Source: Gracilaria gracilis (Eukaryota > Rhodophyta > Florideophyceae > Gracilariales > Gracilariaceae). Taken from it: 64,000 nt of DNA. Of the stretch, positions 1 through 10,013 are shown piece by piece (position 1 is the first letter of the stretch; the number at the start of each line of letters is the position of its first letter). The position numbers were made by a program, and so were the translations under genes. The notes under the pieces are model-generated. The model saw only the letters and a list, made by a program, of their open reading frames with translations. It ran no database searches and had not been told where the DNA came from. The stretch spans positions 1-64,000 of the forward strand of contig JARGSG010000138.1 in NCBI GenBank assembly GCA_030374805.1, given 5' to 3'.

Positions 1-123
1 ATTGTTGTGAACGAGCAGTTGTACACAATATCAGAACTTTGACGATGGGCCGTTCTAAAGACGTTTTGCAGGGACCCATCAAGAGCGCTTGCTCAGAGAT
101 TTGATTGTTTCTCTAACTCGCTT

Positions 124-2149
124 ATGTCCTCCATCTTGGAGACAATAAGCCCTTTGAAAATCAAAGAAACACTCATGGTCCCTGATATACCTCTCACGTC
201 GATATCGAAACCGGAGCCTGCCATCGAAATTCATGACGATGACGATGAGCAGTTGGAAAGGGGGAATCCTTCGGAGGGGAAACAAGGAGGGGATGGAGAT
301 GGCGGAAGTGGAATGGATGTAGTGGGTGAGAGTGGGAATGAAGATGTTGGTGAACAGTCGTCCGACACTGACATACAGCCTCCTCCTTCCATTTCCTCGT
401 TGGACGATAAAATGGCATTCCAACGTTGTGAACTGGAGATGGAGAAATACTTTCGAATATATAATTGCGGATTCGAGGATATGGAGGAAACGGACGAGAC
501 TCTGCGAAACAACGGAGTCTCTCCATTGGGGAAAGTTCAACTGGTTCTTATGGACCCACCATACAACATAAAGGCCGATAAGAACCGGGGGAACAGTTGG
601 TACGATATGCTGAGCGCTGAGCATATGAAGAAGGCGGCAAAGCTTATATCAAGGCTGCTACGTCCGGGGGGTCATTTCGTTATCTTCTGTGCATTGGAAC
701 AAATGAACCAGTGGACGAGGGTGCTTTCCCTTATTGGAGCAAAGGACGAGCAAGGGGTTCCGAGGCGATCGTTTGTTGTGGACCAGGTCCCAATTCATTT
801 TATACGGTCGCAAGGTAACCGCATGCGAAACCCGGGACGCAGGTCCTGCTCCTTGTACCCTGCCATGGAGTATGCAATACATGGTGTTCGAAGTGGCCTC
901 GCTTATACACAGCAGCATGAGATGGTGAACTATGAGAACTTCAACTACGTGCAGTCGAGTTATCCAGGGTACCACAGTGTTATTGACCAGGTACCGCCCA
1001 TGTCCAATGGGGAGACTCTTCAATGGAAAAGAAAGAAGGAGAGTGGGCGCTACATGTTGCAAAAGATGAGGTGAACAAAAACCTCGCGCGTTGTTGAAGG
1101 AGCTGATCAGCAGATTTTCGCAGCCAGGTGATCCAGTGGTGGACTTGTTCGCGGGAACGTTTTCGACTGCCATGGCATGCATGGAGTTACAACCTCATCG
1201 GAAGTTTATTGGTTGTGAGCTGGACCCTGACTGTTTTGCGCATGCTAGGCACGCGGCAATTGTTCAGTTTGCGATGTGCATGCGCGATAATGAGACGGAC
1301 ATTCAAATTACACAGGAGGTCCGAAACTCTGTGAATCACGTGATGGACTTATTTCCCAAGTAGAACGCTCGCCCTTCACGACCATGGAAGGCTCCATCCG
1401 GCTTCCCACAGTATCAGAAGTTCCCACCGTATATTGTGGACTTCCTGGCATCGATGGGGCGGGAGGAGGGCATGGCCCTGATCGGCAGGCGCCAAGCGCT
1501 GCATTAGTGGCCGAAAACGTTGCAAGGGAAGATGGGTCTCCTGGATTGGAACGCAATGTTGGCACTGGAGGCCACTATGTGTGTTTGTCGCATTGGGAAG
1601 TCGTCGATTCGTCACCATGACGCAGGAGTGGGAGTGTTTACCACGCGCCGTTTCATGAAGAACGAAGAGATATGTTTCTTTTACGGAACTCTAGTGTACC
1701 ATGACTTAACGAAGAGGAAGGAGGTACACAAGAAGTATGGGGAAGGGTTATTGGGAGCCACCGCCGCACGTTTTCGAACTTATGCGATGAAGGTGACCCT
1801 GCGAGGCGAGGTATTTCGGAAACTCCCGGAAAGGAGACGAGAAGTACATACAATTCCCGTATGGATTGTCCCCGCTCCATTTTCGTTGGGTGGAACAATT
1901 AACGACCCAAAATATATGGAAGGGGATAAAGATAGGGATGCAGTGGAGGATGGCTTTAAGCAACGACGGACTGCCAATGTGGCGGTGGGTCGAACCCCAG
2001 GAACTGGGCGAACTCCACTTCAATTAAGAGAATACCGAATGCTTGCCGTCCGGACACTTTGGGTTGTAGAAGTGGGAGAAGAGTTGTTTGCAGATTATGG
2101 AATGGAGTACACATGGGGTACGTCTTCGAATCCTATAGTAACCGAGTAG
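124..2149 (+). pseudogene. DNA amino-methyltransferase-SET domain fusion gene, broken
   Basis: Seen: from the ATG at 124 comes an acidic linker, then the methyltransferase motif IV DPPY (about residue 145, LVLMDPPYNIK) and a strand reading RPGGHFVIFCALE. After a frameshift near 1070 the S-adenosylmethionine motif VVDLFAGTFSTA follows (about 1139-1174). DPPY before the glycine motif is the permuted beta-class order of the N6-adenine/N4-cytosine family (PF01555 type). The same frame crosses TAG codons at 1361 and 1505 and still reads as protein, then enters a SET domain: GVGVFTTRRF, YGTLVYHDL, GTINDP, ANVAV and a C-terminal GEELFADYGMEY. IND replaces the usual NHS triplet, so the SET domain is divergent. 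Inferred role: methylating DNA and a lysine (histone?) substrate in the nucleus. One frameshift and two stops make this copy inactive, unless the breaks are sequencing errors or introns. An open stretch upstream (about 36-160, another frame) suggests the gene may begin before the ATG. Confidence 0.8.
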
Positions 2150-2389
2150 AGCTCAATGGATTTATGATTTATAGAACCGAAAGGTGTACCATAGTATGTG
2201 TAATATCGAATTGTGTACATTTTATTACGCTTTCTCTCTAACTCTCGTGTTCCACAGGGGAGGACGAGAACTCCCTCAAGTGAGTGGGTGTCGTGACTTT
2301 TATCATCCAGTGACGTGAACAAAATAGGGATAGGATTCGGGGAAGTGGGTTGACGTTCAAGTACATAGAATAGAAGATAAGGAGTACAT

Positions 2390-3184
2390 GTGATATCATG
2401 TGAAAGTGGAACAGTTTTTGGCAGTGAGGTTTTGTACAGTAAGGGAAATTTCCGTCCCAATTTTCGGAAAGTGATTCCGAAAAGTACTAAAACGGTGCGA
2501 TATTTCTACCACACGTCGAGTGGAGGTGTGCGTTTCACGGGGGACCTGCGATCACGTCGGGCGGCGAACACGTCTTGCGGCGAGCAGCAACAAAATCTAG
2601 AGCGCACCGCCGGGCGCATCGTCGTCGTCCGATTCCATATAGGGAAACGTAAAACGAGAAGTGCGAATGCGAATGCGAATGCGGAGGATGTAAGCGGGCG
2701 CGCGTCAAAAGGGCGAACGCGTGCAGAGGTGGTAGGTCGGGGTCGCGAGGATGGCTTGGGTAGTACTACGCGTGCCCCTCGAAGCGGCGATGCGGAAAAT
2801 GGCGAGGGTGGTATTGGGCGTATTTCGCGCCCTCCTCGAAGCGGATTACGTGAGAAAGGTAGGAAGAACACGGGGAGACGTGATCGAGGCCGACCTTTGG
2901 AGCGAACCGAGCGCACTGAGCAAACGGAGAGAACCCAGCGAACCGAGCGAACGGTAAGTGCTTTGGTAACACAAGCTACTCCGCTTCCACATGAGTTGGG
3001 AAATGGAGGAGGGGAAAGCAGGGGAGGGATGGGAGGAAGGCAGGGGGATGATGCGCGGGGCATTAGGGATAGAGGTGGGCGGGGAAGGGGCGATGACTCC
3101 ACGCAAGTTGTAGAAGAAGGCGAGTGTGGAGATGACATAGAGAAGGGGAGGAAGTGTCGCAGTGGGGGGAGGGAAGGACGATAG
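2390..3184 (+). CDS. low-complexity basic ORF (264 aa), function unknown
   Basis: I do not recognise this frame. It is rich in Arg, Gly and Glu, with imperfect repeats of the type RTERTEQTERTQRTER around 2900-2955 and a short GCGAAT repeat near 2665-2685. The open frame could be a by-product of purine-rich low-complexity DNA. An overlapping frame at 3154-3588 has the same composition and is equally uncertain. Together they may form the disordered N-terminal part of the coiled-coil gene immediately downstream, interrupted by frameshifts. No ATG context, domain or membrane segment supports a specific role. Confidence 0.25.
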   Translation: MISCESGTVFGSEVLYSKGNFRPNFRKVIPKSTKTVRYFYHTSSGGVRFTGDLRSRRAANTSCGEQQQNLERTAGRIVVVRFHIGKRKTRSANANANAEDVSGRASKGRTRAEVVGRGREDGLGSTTRAPRSGDAENGEGGIGRISRPPRSGLREKGRKNTGRRDRGRPLERTERTEQTERTQRTERTVSALVTQATPLPHELGNGGGESRGGMGGRQGDDARGIRDRGGRGRGDDSTQVVEEGECGDDIEKGRKCRSGGREGR

Positions 3185-3424
3185 CAAGAAGTACTAGTGG
3201 GATAGTTAGCCGTGTTACTCGAGGAAAGGAGGGAGAAAGAGTGGCTGCGGTTGGCGTTCGGGAGGGGAGGGGTCGCGAAAGAGAAGGAGGAGGAGGCGTT
3301 CAGGAGGCGAGGAACGAGGGTATGGAGGTTTTGGTTGATGTTAGGAGGAATCTAATGGTGGGCAGAGAAAGAACTGGTGGACTGCGACATACTGCGATGC
3401 GGGAGGAAGAGGAAGTGAGGGGGT

Positions 3425-5205
3425 ATGAGGAATATGAGGGAGCATGGAAACGCAGAGGACAGTGGGAGGCGAATTGGGCGTGTGGGCGATGGAATGGGGA
3501 GCCACGCCAATATGGAGAGGATGGAATGGCTCCGAGACAAATTTCTTGGGAGATTTGTAGAACGCAGCAGTGGTGGATCAGTGATTGAGAATGTGAGAGA
3601 CAATATACAAGTGGATGGGAGGGTATTCGAAGGAGAAGATGTCGTTGTCGGAAAACGGCATAGAACTGGAGGGAACTAGCTGGAAATCGCGGTACGAACG
3701 CCTGAAGGAATACGTGTGAGACATAATGCCGTTCGGATTGAGGACGATGTGCATGAAGTAGGAGTCGACGATTTTGGGGATCGTAGAGAGAGGAACGGAG
3801 CAAGGGAATTGGAAACTACAGGAATAGGAGAAGGAGATGAAGAGAACTTACGCGTGTTACCAAGGTCTGCACTGGTTGAAAGGGTGATTTCGTTGAAAGG
3901 GAAGCTGGGAAATATGAAGGAGGAGCACTATACCCTGATGATGAGTTTGAAGCTCACGCAGAAAGAATTGGAACGGGTGACGGAGGAGCTGAAGCAGCAA
4001 AATGTGTTGATTGAAAGTTTAAGGGAGGCTGTGAAAGGTAGGAAGCGAAGGTGGTGTGGGAAGGAAGTGAAGGGGCGTCGAAAACATGAAATAGTGGTGC
4101 CAGAAGGTTTTCACGGATTTGCAAGGGCTGTATATGATAAGATTCTCCAGTATGCGATGTTGGAGGCGTCAGATATCTGTTTTGACACGGAGAACGTTGG
4201 TAAGAGCTGGAAGAACAGGAGTGAGACGGTGGGAGAAAGTAGGGAGGGCAGCATTTTTGTTGTTGGGGAGAAGGAGATGGTACCTCGGTGCCCGTATCAA
4301 CTGGCATATGAGATGAGGGCGTATACGCCATCAACGGAGGGAGGAAGTGATGTGCTGTTGAAGTATGTGGTGGAGACGGAAATAATGGGAGATACTTGGG
4401 AGACGACACGAGAAGCGGGAAGGAAACAGGAGTGTGTGGATAATGTGAGTGCGGAAAAGTGTCTGAGGCAGCGGATGAAGCAGACATTAAGCGATGTGAT
4501 TGGGGTGCGGAAGCGGGCGGCTCGCGACAAGTTATTCTCCATCCTTGGATATGATTTGATTGCGAAAAGTGCAAAACCTACTGAGGGGACTGAGCTATGG
4601 GAAGAGCTCAAGCAGCAGATGGGGGAGGCGCGCGAGAAGCTGATGGGAAGGGAGGAGGGCGGGGGGAATGAGTTGTGTGCGTGGAGAACGAGCCGGTTCG
4701 AAGACCTTGCGTATTCCGGGTCTCGTGCGGTTGGGCCACCATGGGAGGTTGATGATGAAGATATGTACTTCAAGAATGGGATGGTGGTGGCAGTGTTGGA
4801 GGAGTATATGGGATACGCAGTGGAGAGGCAAAGTAACGGTGAGCGGCAGTACGTGGATGGGACCGTGATGCACCCTGCGAGACTTGACGCCTGGATTGTC
4901 TGTGTGGTGAAAACTATGAACGAGGTTGTGGGACGTGGAGGACAAAGACAGCTTTTGTTCTCTACTTTGTATGGGAATTATCTACCTGGGGCTGTGGAAG
5001 GGATACTGGGGGTAGCCTGACAATCGCTACAGAAGGAGCATGCCGAGGAGTTTGAGAACGATGGGTTTGTGGATGGAGATCCGAGGTGTGTGTCGCGAAA
5101 CTCTGGGAGAACTGCGACAGTTGGGCTGTGGGTACCATCGAGGGAGAAGATATACCTAGCTGTGAGGGAGGACTATTTTATGGCAAAACTACACGGAGAC
5201 TAGGT
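3425..5205 (+). pseudogene. coiled-coil protein gene, broken; possible transposon-carried ORF
   Basis: The longest intact part (3716-5020, 434 aa) has a heptad-rich coiled coil (roughly residues 60-105, with LVERVISLKGKL and LTQKELERVTEELKQQ), then a basic patch (KGRKRRW). A globular-looking part follows, containing a helical CLRQRMKQTLSDVIGVRKRA segment. The same frame upstream (3425-3679) ends at a TAG. Downstream of the TGA at 5018 it continues as convincing protein (QSLQKEHAEEFENDG through YLAVREDYFMAKLHGD) to a TAG at about 5203. I do not recognise the family. It lies on the same strand as the methyltransferase-SET gene and ends just before the convergent transposase, so a structural or DNA-binding role in the same element is possible but inferred. 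Confidence 0.5.
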
Positions 5206-5489
5206 GCAGTTATTGATTGTTACATAGCGGCCTGTCGACCGGAGGACGCGAGTTTCGGGCGGTTGGTGGCACACCGGTCGGAACGCAGGGAAGGGACAGA
5301 GATTGATGGTAGGGAAGAGGCGGGCTACTAAGGGTAGGGTGAGGTGCAGTAGGGGGGAAGGGGTGGAGGTATGTGTAGGATGGGGAAGAGATGCTTCTTC
5401 TTTCTCATGTCATGGGTATCTCCACTCCTTCCAATTGAGGGGAAGCGGGTTGAAGTTTTTATGAAGCTGAAGCTAACATGGAATAGATG

Positions 5490-8400
5490 CTACGTGTTGG
5501 ATGGTAAATAAGGCTTGGCGGTGGGGTCTCGATAGAACCGATTGAGATGGAATCGGTGAAAGCGCCAGTGTAGACGAGAAGTGAAGGGAGGAGCGGGGTA
5601 GTTCTGGCGGGGAACATGAACGGAGCCGAGGATGGAGGAAGAGGGGATGAGTCCATACCAAGGGGAAAAGTTATCGGAAGTGGAGTGGGCAGAGATGGGA
5701 ACTGGGTGGATGGTGTGGTTATGTTCGTCGTCTGTTGCCCATCGGAGGAAAACGCAGTTGAGGGTGAGATCGACGCCGTCGCTGGGTGGGACGAGTTCCA
5801 TGAACTGGACGAAGGCGAACTCCTTGGGAGAAGAAGTTGAAGAAGGAAGGGCGAAACGAAGAAGGGAGATGAGTTTGCAGACCCAGACGATGGATGTGGA
5901 GGGGGGAGGTGGAGCCGGCGACGAGAACGTGGGAGAACTTTGGGGACTTGGATGGACCGAAGGAGGGGGTGGCAAAAATTCGTTGGATGAGAGGGACTGG
6001 AGGATCCTGGGGCGCGAGCTCGTTCCGCTCTTCAATGTAGTTGTCGAGTGTTGGGATGTAACCGCCGACGACGTAAGCGGAGTTGAATATGGTGATTCGA
6101 GCCTGACGGAGGGCGGGGGAGTTGTCAGTGAGTTGTAAGACTTCGAGAGAGAGGGTGATGAAGGATGGGAAAGAGTCTCTTCCGAATTGTTCAAGAATGG
6201 ATAGGGTACCGGGTGGGAAGAGGTCTTGGAGAGATTTGTGAGGGAGGTGAGGATTGGAGCGAATGAATTTGTGGGCAGTGATTAGGTCAGCGATGGGGAG
6301 GAGGAGGTGATGGAAGGGTTTGTGGAGACGGGATTCCAGTCCTTGATGGCGTTGGAGCGGTGGATGGCACGAATGGTTTCTTGATGTGCGGTGGACCTGC
6401 AATTTGAGGTCTTGGAGTAGTGGGACTTGAAGAGGTTGTGGGCGTGCTCGAATATGCTGGCATCATTGAAGTGGAGGCCTCCAAAGCGGCGAATGTCCTC
6501 GACAATGTGGTCGAGGAGGTAGAAATTGAGGGTTCCGAGGCTAAAAGTGTGGTGGGGGCCGAGGACGAGTACGGCTGTGCGCTTGAAAGAGCGGATTTGG
6601 GTGTGGAGGTCGGTGAGGCGGGCGTCGGTTCATTCGGTGAAGGTGTTGTAGCGCATGGAGGCGAGAAGGAGGTCTGAGTACTTGGAGAAGACGGAAGTGA
6701 TGGGAGCTGAATCGACTTCGTCACAGCATCGGTCGAAGAAGGCGCCGATGAAAGGGAAGACCGTTTCGAGTGCGCGGTAGTCTTTTGCTTCGAGCATACC
6801 ACGCAAGCCGTCGGTAGTGAAGAAACCGTTAGGAATTTGACCGTTGTCGGAAGTGGAGAAGTCGATGTGGAGTCCGTTTGCGGGGGAGTGCTTTTCGATG
6901 GCGGAGAGGGTGGTGTTTGAATGTTTGAGGATGGAATTGCGGACGGAGTTGAAGGGGCGACGGGACTTGGAGGAACGGGGGTGGCGAAGAGTGCTTCTGA
7001 GCGGAGTCTCTCGATGGCGGCGAGCTTGATGAGCTTGGAGACGCCGGGGTGGAAGTTATGGAGTGGTTCGAAGGTGAAGATGTTGTAAGGGGAGAGGAGT
7101 GGGGTGATGTTGAGAAGAGGGTATGATTAGTAGTATGGGTATGGGTATGGTATGGGAGGAGTACTTTGCGAGGGAGAGAGAGTGGAGGGCTTCAAGGGCT
7201 TTTTCCTTTGGGTTGCGGGAGATTCTGGGCTGACGAGCGAGGGGAGCGTCTTGTGATTGTTGGAGGAGAGTGGAGTGTGATTTACCTGCGGCGAGGGTCT
7301 AGTGCTGAGTTCGGGGGGAAGGGGATTGAATGTGTACGGGGAGGTCTGTGCGGGAGACCGTGCATCTATTACAAGGGTGTTGGGGGCGGGTTCCGTGGGA
7401 GATGGCGAGAACGTCTTTTGCTTCGGGGATGTCGGCGCAGGAGCTGGCGATGTTTGGGTGACAGTGGCGGAGAAGGCCATGGGCGTCACGGAAGAGGAAG
7501 CCGTTGAGACCGTAGGAGAGGAGGGGGCCGAGGAGATTGGAAATGGCGAGCTGAATTAGTTCTATTTTGGTGTGGCGGGGGATGTGAGAGGAGGTTTGAG
7601 GGATGGAGTCGTGGTCTTGGGAGGGGTTGGTTGGGAGGAAGGAGGTTGGCAAGTATCCGAGAAGGGTGAGGTGTTCGGTGATGCACTTGCGACGGAAGGC
7701 GTCAGAGAAGTTGAGGAGGGTGATGAGAAGAGGGTAGAAGGAGATGGAAGAGGATTTGAAGGACGTGGAGGACTTGTCGGAGTAGATTTGGACCAAGCAG
7801 ATGAAGGAGTCGATACCGGTGGAGTCGGGGGTGTGCCAGATGCAGGAGTCGTTGGAGGAGTGCATGATTGCTTTGAGGGCGGGGACTGCTTCTTTTTGGA
7901 AGGTAGAGGCCATGGGGTGGGCGAAAGCGGGAGAGCCGGAAGGGATTATGTGGGAGACGGGGTGGAAGAAGGTGTTGTGGAAGTGTGCGAGGGCGAGTTG
8001 TTGTTTGAGGACCTGGATGGGGTCCTTTCGGAAGATGGTGGTGGAGAAGAGCTGCTGTGGGTCGGAGAGGGTGGTGGGAGCGAAGCCGATGTTGCTGAAT
8101 CGGTGTTGGAAGAGGTCTGTTTGAAGTTTGAGACACTAGGAGGCAGAGGATACGGCGTCGTGGAAGGCGGATTTGGAGAAGGCGGGGTCGTGGAGGAGGG
8201 AGATGAGTTCGTCAGCCTTTCGGAGCCCGGGGGAGGAGGCGATGGAAGAGATGTAGAGGACCATGCGTTCGAGGTGGGGGTTGTTGAGGAGGGGGAAGGA
8301 AGGGGGAGGAGGGGGAGTAGTGGAGGGGGTGATGGAGCCGACGGGGGTGGTGGCGATGTGGTAGGCGTCCTGGGTGTGGAGGGAGAGGGAGAGTTGCTGG

Positions 8401-8647
8401 TGGTGGTAGGAGTCGTCGTCTGCGATGGGGACGTTGTCGAAAGAGGTTTTGTGGGAGGGGGAGGTGTATGGAGGTGGGGGGTAGACTTGTGACGCTTGAT
8501 GCGTGGAGGGAAGTGGGGGAGGTTTTCGCTTTGGGAGAGGAAACGCTTGTTTGGGTTGAGGCGATTGAGGCATCTCCTCTGGTGCCTTTGGATGGCGGGG
8601 ATGGTGCGGGCGAAGAAGGAGCAGCCTTCAAAGCAGCAGTTGGGCAT
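5490..8647 (-). pseudogene. KDZ/Plavaka-like DNA transposase gene, decayed
   Basis: Read on the minus strand from the ATG at 8647, an N-terminal zinc finger has C-X12-H-X3-C spacing (MPNCCFEGC then QRHQRRC). Transposase core blocks follow in order: DDDSYHHQQLSLSL; IYSDKSSTSFKSSS with FYPLLITLLNFS and RRKC (about 7690-7800); LLGYLPTSFLP; CHPNIASSCADIPEA with a PCNRC pair (about 7360-7460); FTFEPLHNFHPGVSKLIK (about 7020-7080); LNFYLLDHIVEDIRRFGG (about 6480-6535) with HNLFKSHYSKTSNCR; and a C-terminal FVQFMELVPPSDGVDL and FLRWATDDEHNHTI. The YSDK...YP, GYLP, cysteine-pair and hLxDHxVEDI order is what I know from Plavaka/KDZ transposases (about 1,000 aa), which act in the nucleus by cut-and-paste. 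At least three in-frame stops (for example TAG near 8134, TGA near 6629) and several frameshifts show it is dead. Most other reading frames across this C-rich strand are Pro/Ser artefacts. Confidence 0.75.
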
Positions 8648-8658
8648 GGCGGGAGGTT

Positions 8659-8680
8659 GGGGGGGGGGGGGGGGGGGGGG
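8659..8680. repeat. G22 homopolymer
   Basis: An unbroken run of 22 G on the plus strand lies 11 bases upstream of the transposase ATG, so it is a C tract in that gene's 5' leader. It could form a quadruplex, and its length should be treated as uncertain. Confidence 0.9.
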
Positions 8681-9202
8681 TGGAGAGGATTGGAAGTACG
8701 TAGCGGGGAGCGCAATATGGCGCACGGACGGTGGGACAGAGTGGTGGGGAAGATTGGACGTGATTCGAAGGCGTTTCATATATTTAGTATACGAATGCCT
8801 GATGTGAAAGGTGTTGACTAGTGAACCGATCTCCTCAAACTGAAAAGGTATTCGATCTATTTGTATACTCGTATTTCTATTCGATAAACAGCTATTTAAG
8901 TTTCTATCTAAGTGTCTGTCTCGCTATTCGCCACCGTATAAATGAACGTAGGTGACACTAACACACTTACATTGTGCTGCAAAACTACCATAAACAAAAG
9001 AAGTATGCTAGTTTCCCTTCCATCCAAACTAGCAAAGATAGAAACAATTTGGAATATTTCTTTCGAGAAAAACTAGGACAAGTGGAAAGGTGGAAATATT
9101 TTCGGAAATTAGCACTTCCAAATTTTGGATAAATTCACCGGTTTTTCGTTCGTTTTAATTCGGTCATTTTTGACCACTAAACTAACATTCCTATAACACC
9201 GA
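8681..9202. other. noncoding AT-rich spacer
   Basis: No credible reading frame on either strand. The stretch 8820-9200 is AT-rich with runs such as TTTTGGATAAATTC and no clear terminal inverted repeats. It may hold the transposon's right end or host DNA. I see no RNA gene in it. Confidence 0.5.
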
Positions 9203-9804
9203 CGTATCAATCGTGTCGTGAAACGGCATTGAACCTTGACTTGGAACACAGATCGCGACAGATGAAGGTGAACCGAGCCGGTCGGCAGCTGTCGCTGTAT
9301 AATGCACATCCTTCAATTTTGGCACTGCGATCTGAAATTGATAATATGTGTACAACGGGAATAGGAAGGATACGGGATGCGGAGTGGAAACTTGCCTCGG
9401 CAAGACGTCTTCGCAAACTCCCGTGTGCGGCAAATGGAAAATACCCACCCGTTCTTCGGTTGCCAAAAGTTTCGCAACGATTGATGGCCATCCGATGGTA
9501 CTTCAATGAGTTCCCGATGAACCCATTGGCGGCACGTGATGTACTTGGACACGAGTACTGGAAGTACGGAAGACTGAAAGTACTACTAGGAATGGAAGAT
9601 TGGTCACCTGGAGAAAGGCAGGAGACGACCGAAATACTAGAGGTACTGGAAGGAGCACAGTTGTAAATCTGTACTATAAGTAGTTAGAATGATTGCGTTG
9701 GTTTGCAATTGAAAAAGTTGGTTTACATCTTGACAGTGTTACCCTGCTGCTCTTAATGGGACATTCGGAACACTCTAAGTAAAATTGCAATTGATTGAAA
9801 AAAA
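9203..9804 (+). mobile_element. LINE 3' fragment (ORF2 C-terminus plus tail)
   Basis: A 5'-truncated copy beginning inside ORF2 at YQSCRETALNLDLEHRSR. An open frame (9205-9666) encodes the last ~150 residues, ending LEGAQL, about 85-90% identical by eye to the full-length copies. The 3' untranslated region continues to GCAATTGATTG followed by a short A run at about 9797-9803, which is the tail signature of this family. Simple 5' truncation is typical of target-primed reverse transcription. Confidence 0.85.
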
Positions 9805-10013
9805 CCATCGGATGGCCATCATTCGGTGCGAAACTTTTCGCAACCGAAGAACGGGTGGCTATTTTCCATTTGCCGCACATGGGATTCTGCGAACGCGTTT
9901 TGCCGAGGCAAGTTTCCACTCCACATCCCGTATCTTTCGTATTCCCGTTGTATACCCATTATCAATTTTAGATCGCTGTGACGAAATTGAAGGATGTGCA
10001 TTATACCGCGACA
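9805..10013 (-). mobile_element. inverted LINE ORF2 fragment
   Basis: Minus-strand reading gives SRYNAHPSISSQRSKIDNGYTTGIRKIRDVEWKLASAKRV and continues to the HRMMAIRW region, matching the LINE ORF2 C-terminus. It has neither a tail nor a 5' end, so it is a rearranged piece joined head-on to the preceding plus-strand fragment. Confidence 0.8.

Noticed and set aside
124..2149. Bacterial contamination or restriction-modification gene because of the DPPY methyltransferase
   Set aside because: The SET domain in the same frame and the eukaryotic transposons on all sides argue for a eukaryotic gene; there is no restriction endonuclease nearby.
5719..8779. Several long Pro/Ser-rich open frames on the minus strand as separate genes
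   Set aside because: They are shifted readings of the C-rich transposase; the conserved blocks lie in the neighbouring frame each time.
1..8820. Terminal inverted repeats bounding the DNA transposon
   Set aside because: I compared the sequence at 1-120 with 8700-9200 and saw no convincing inverted match; the left end is probably outside the window.
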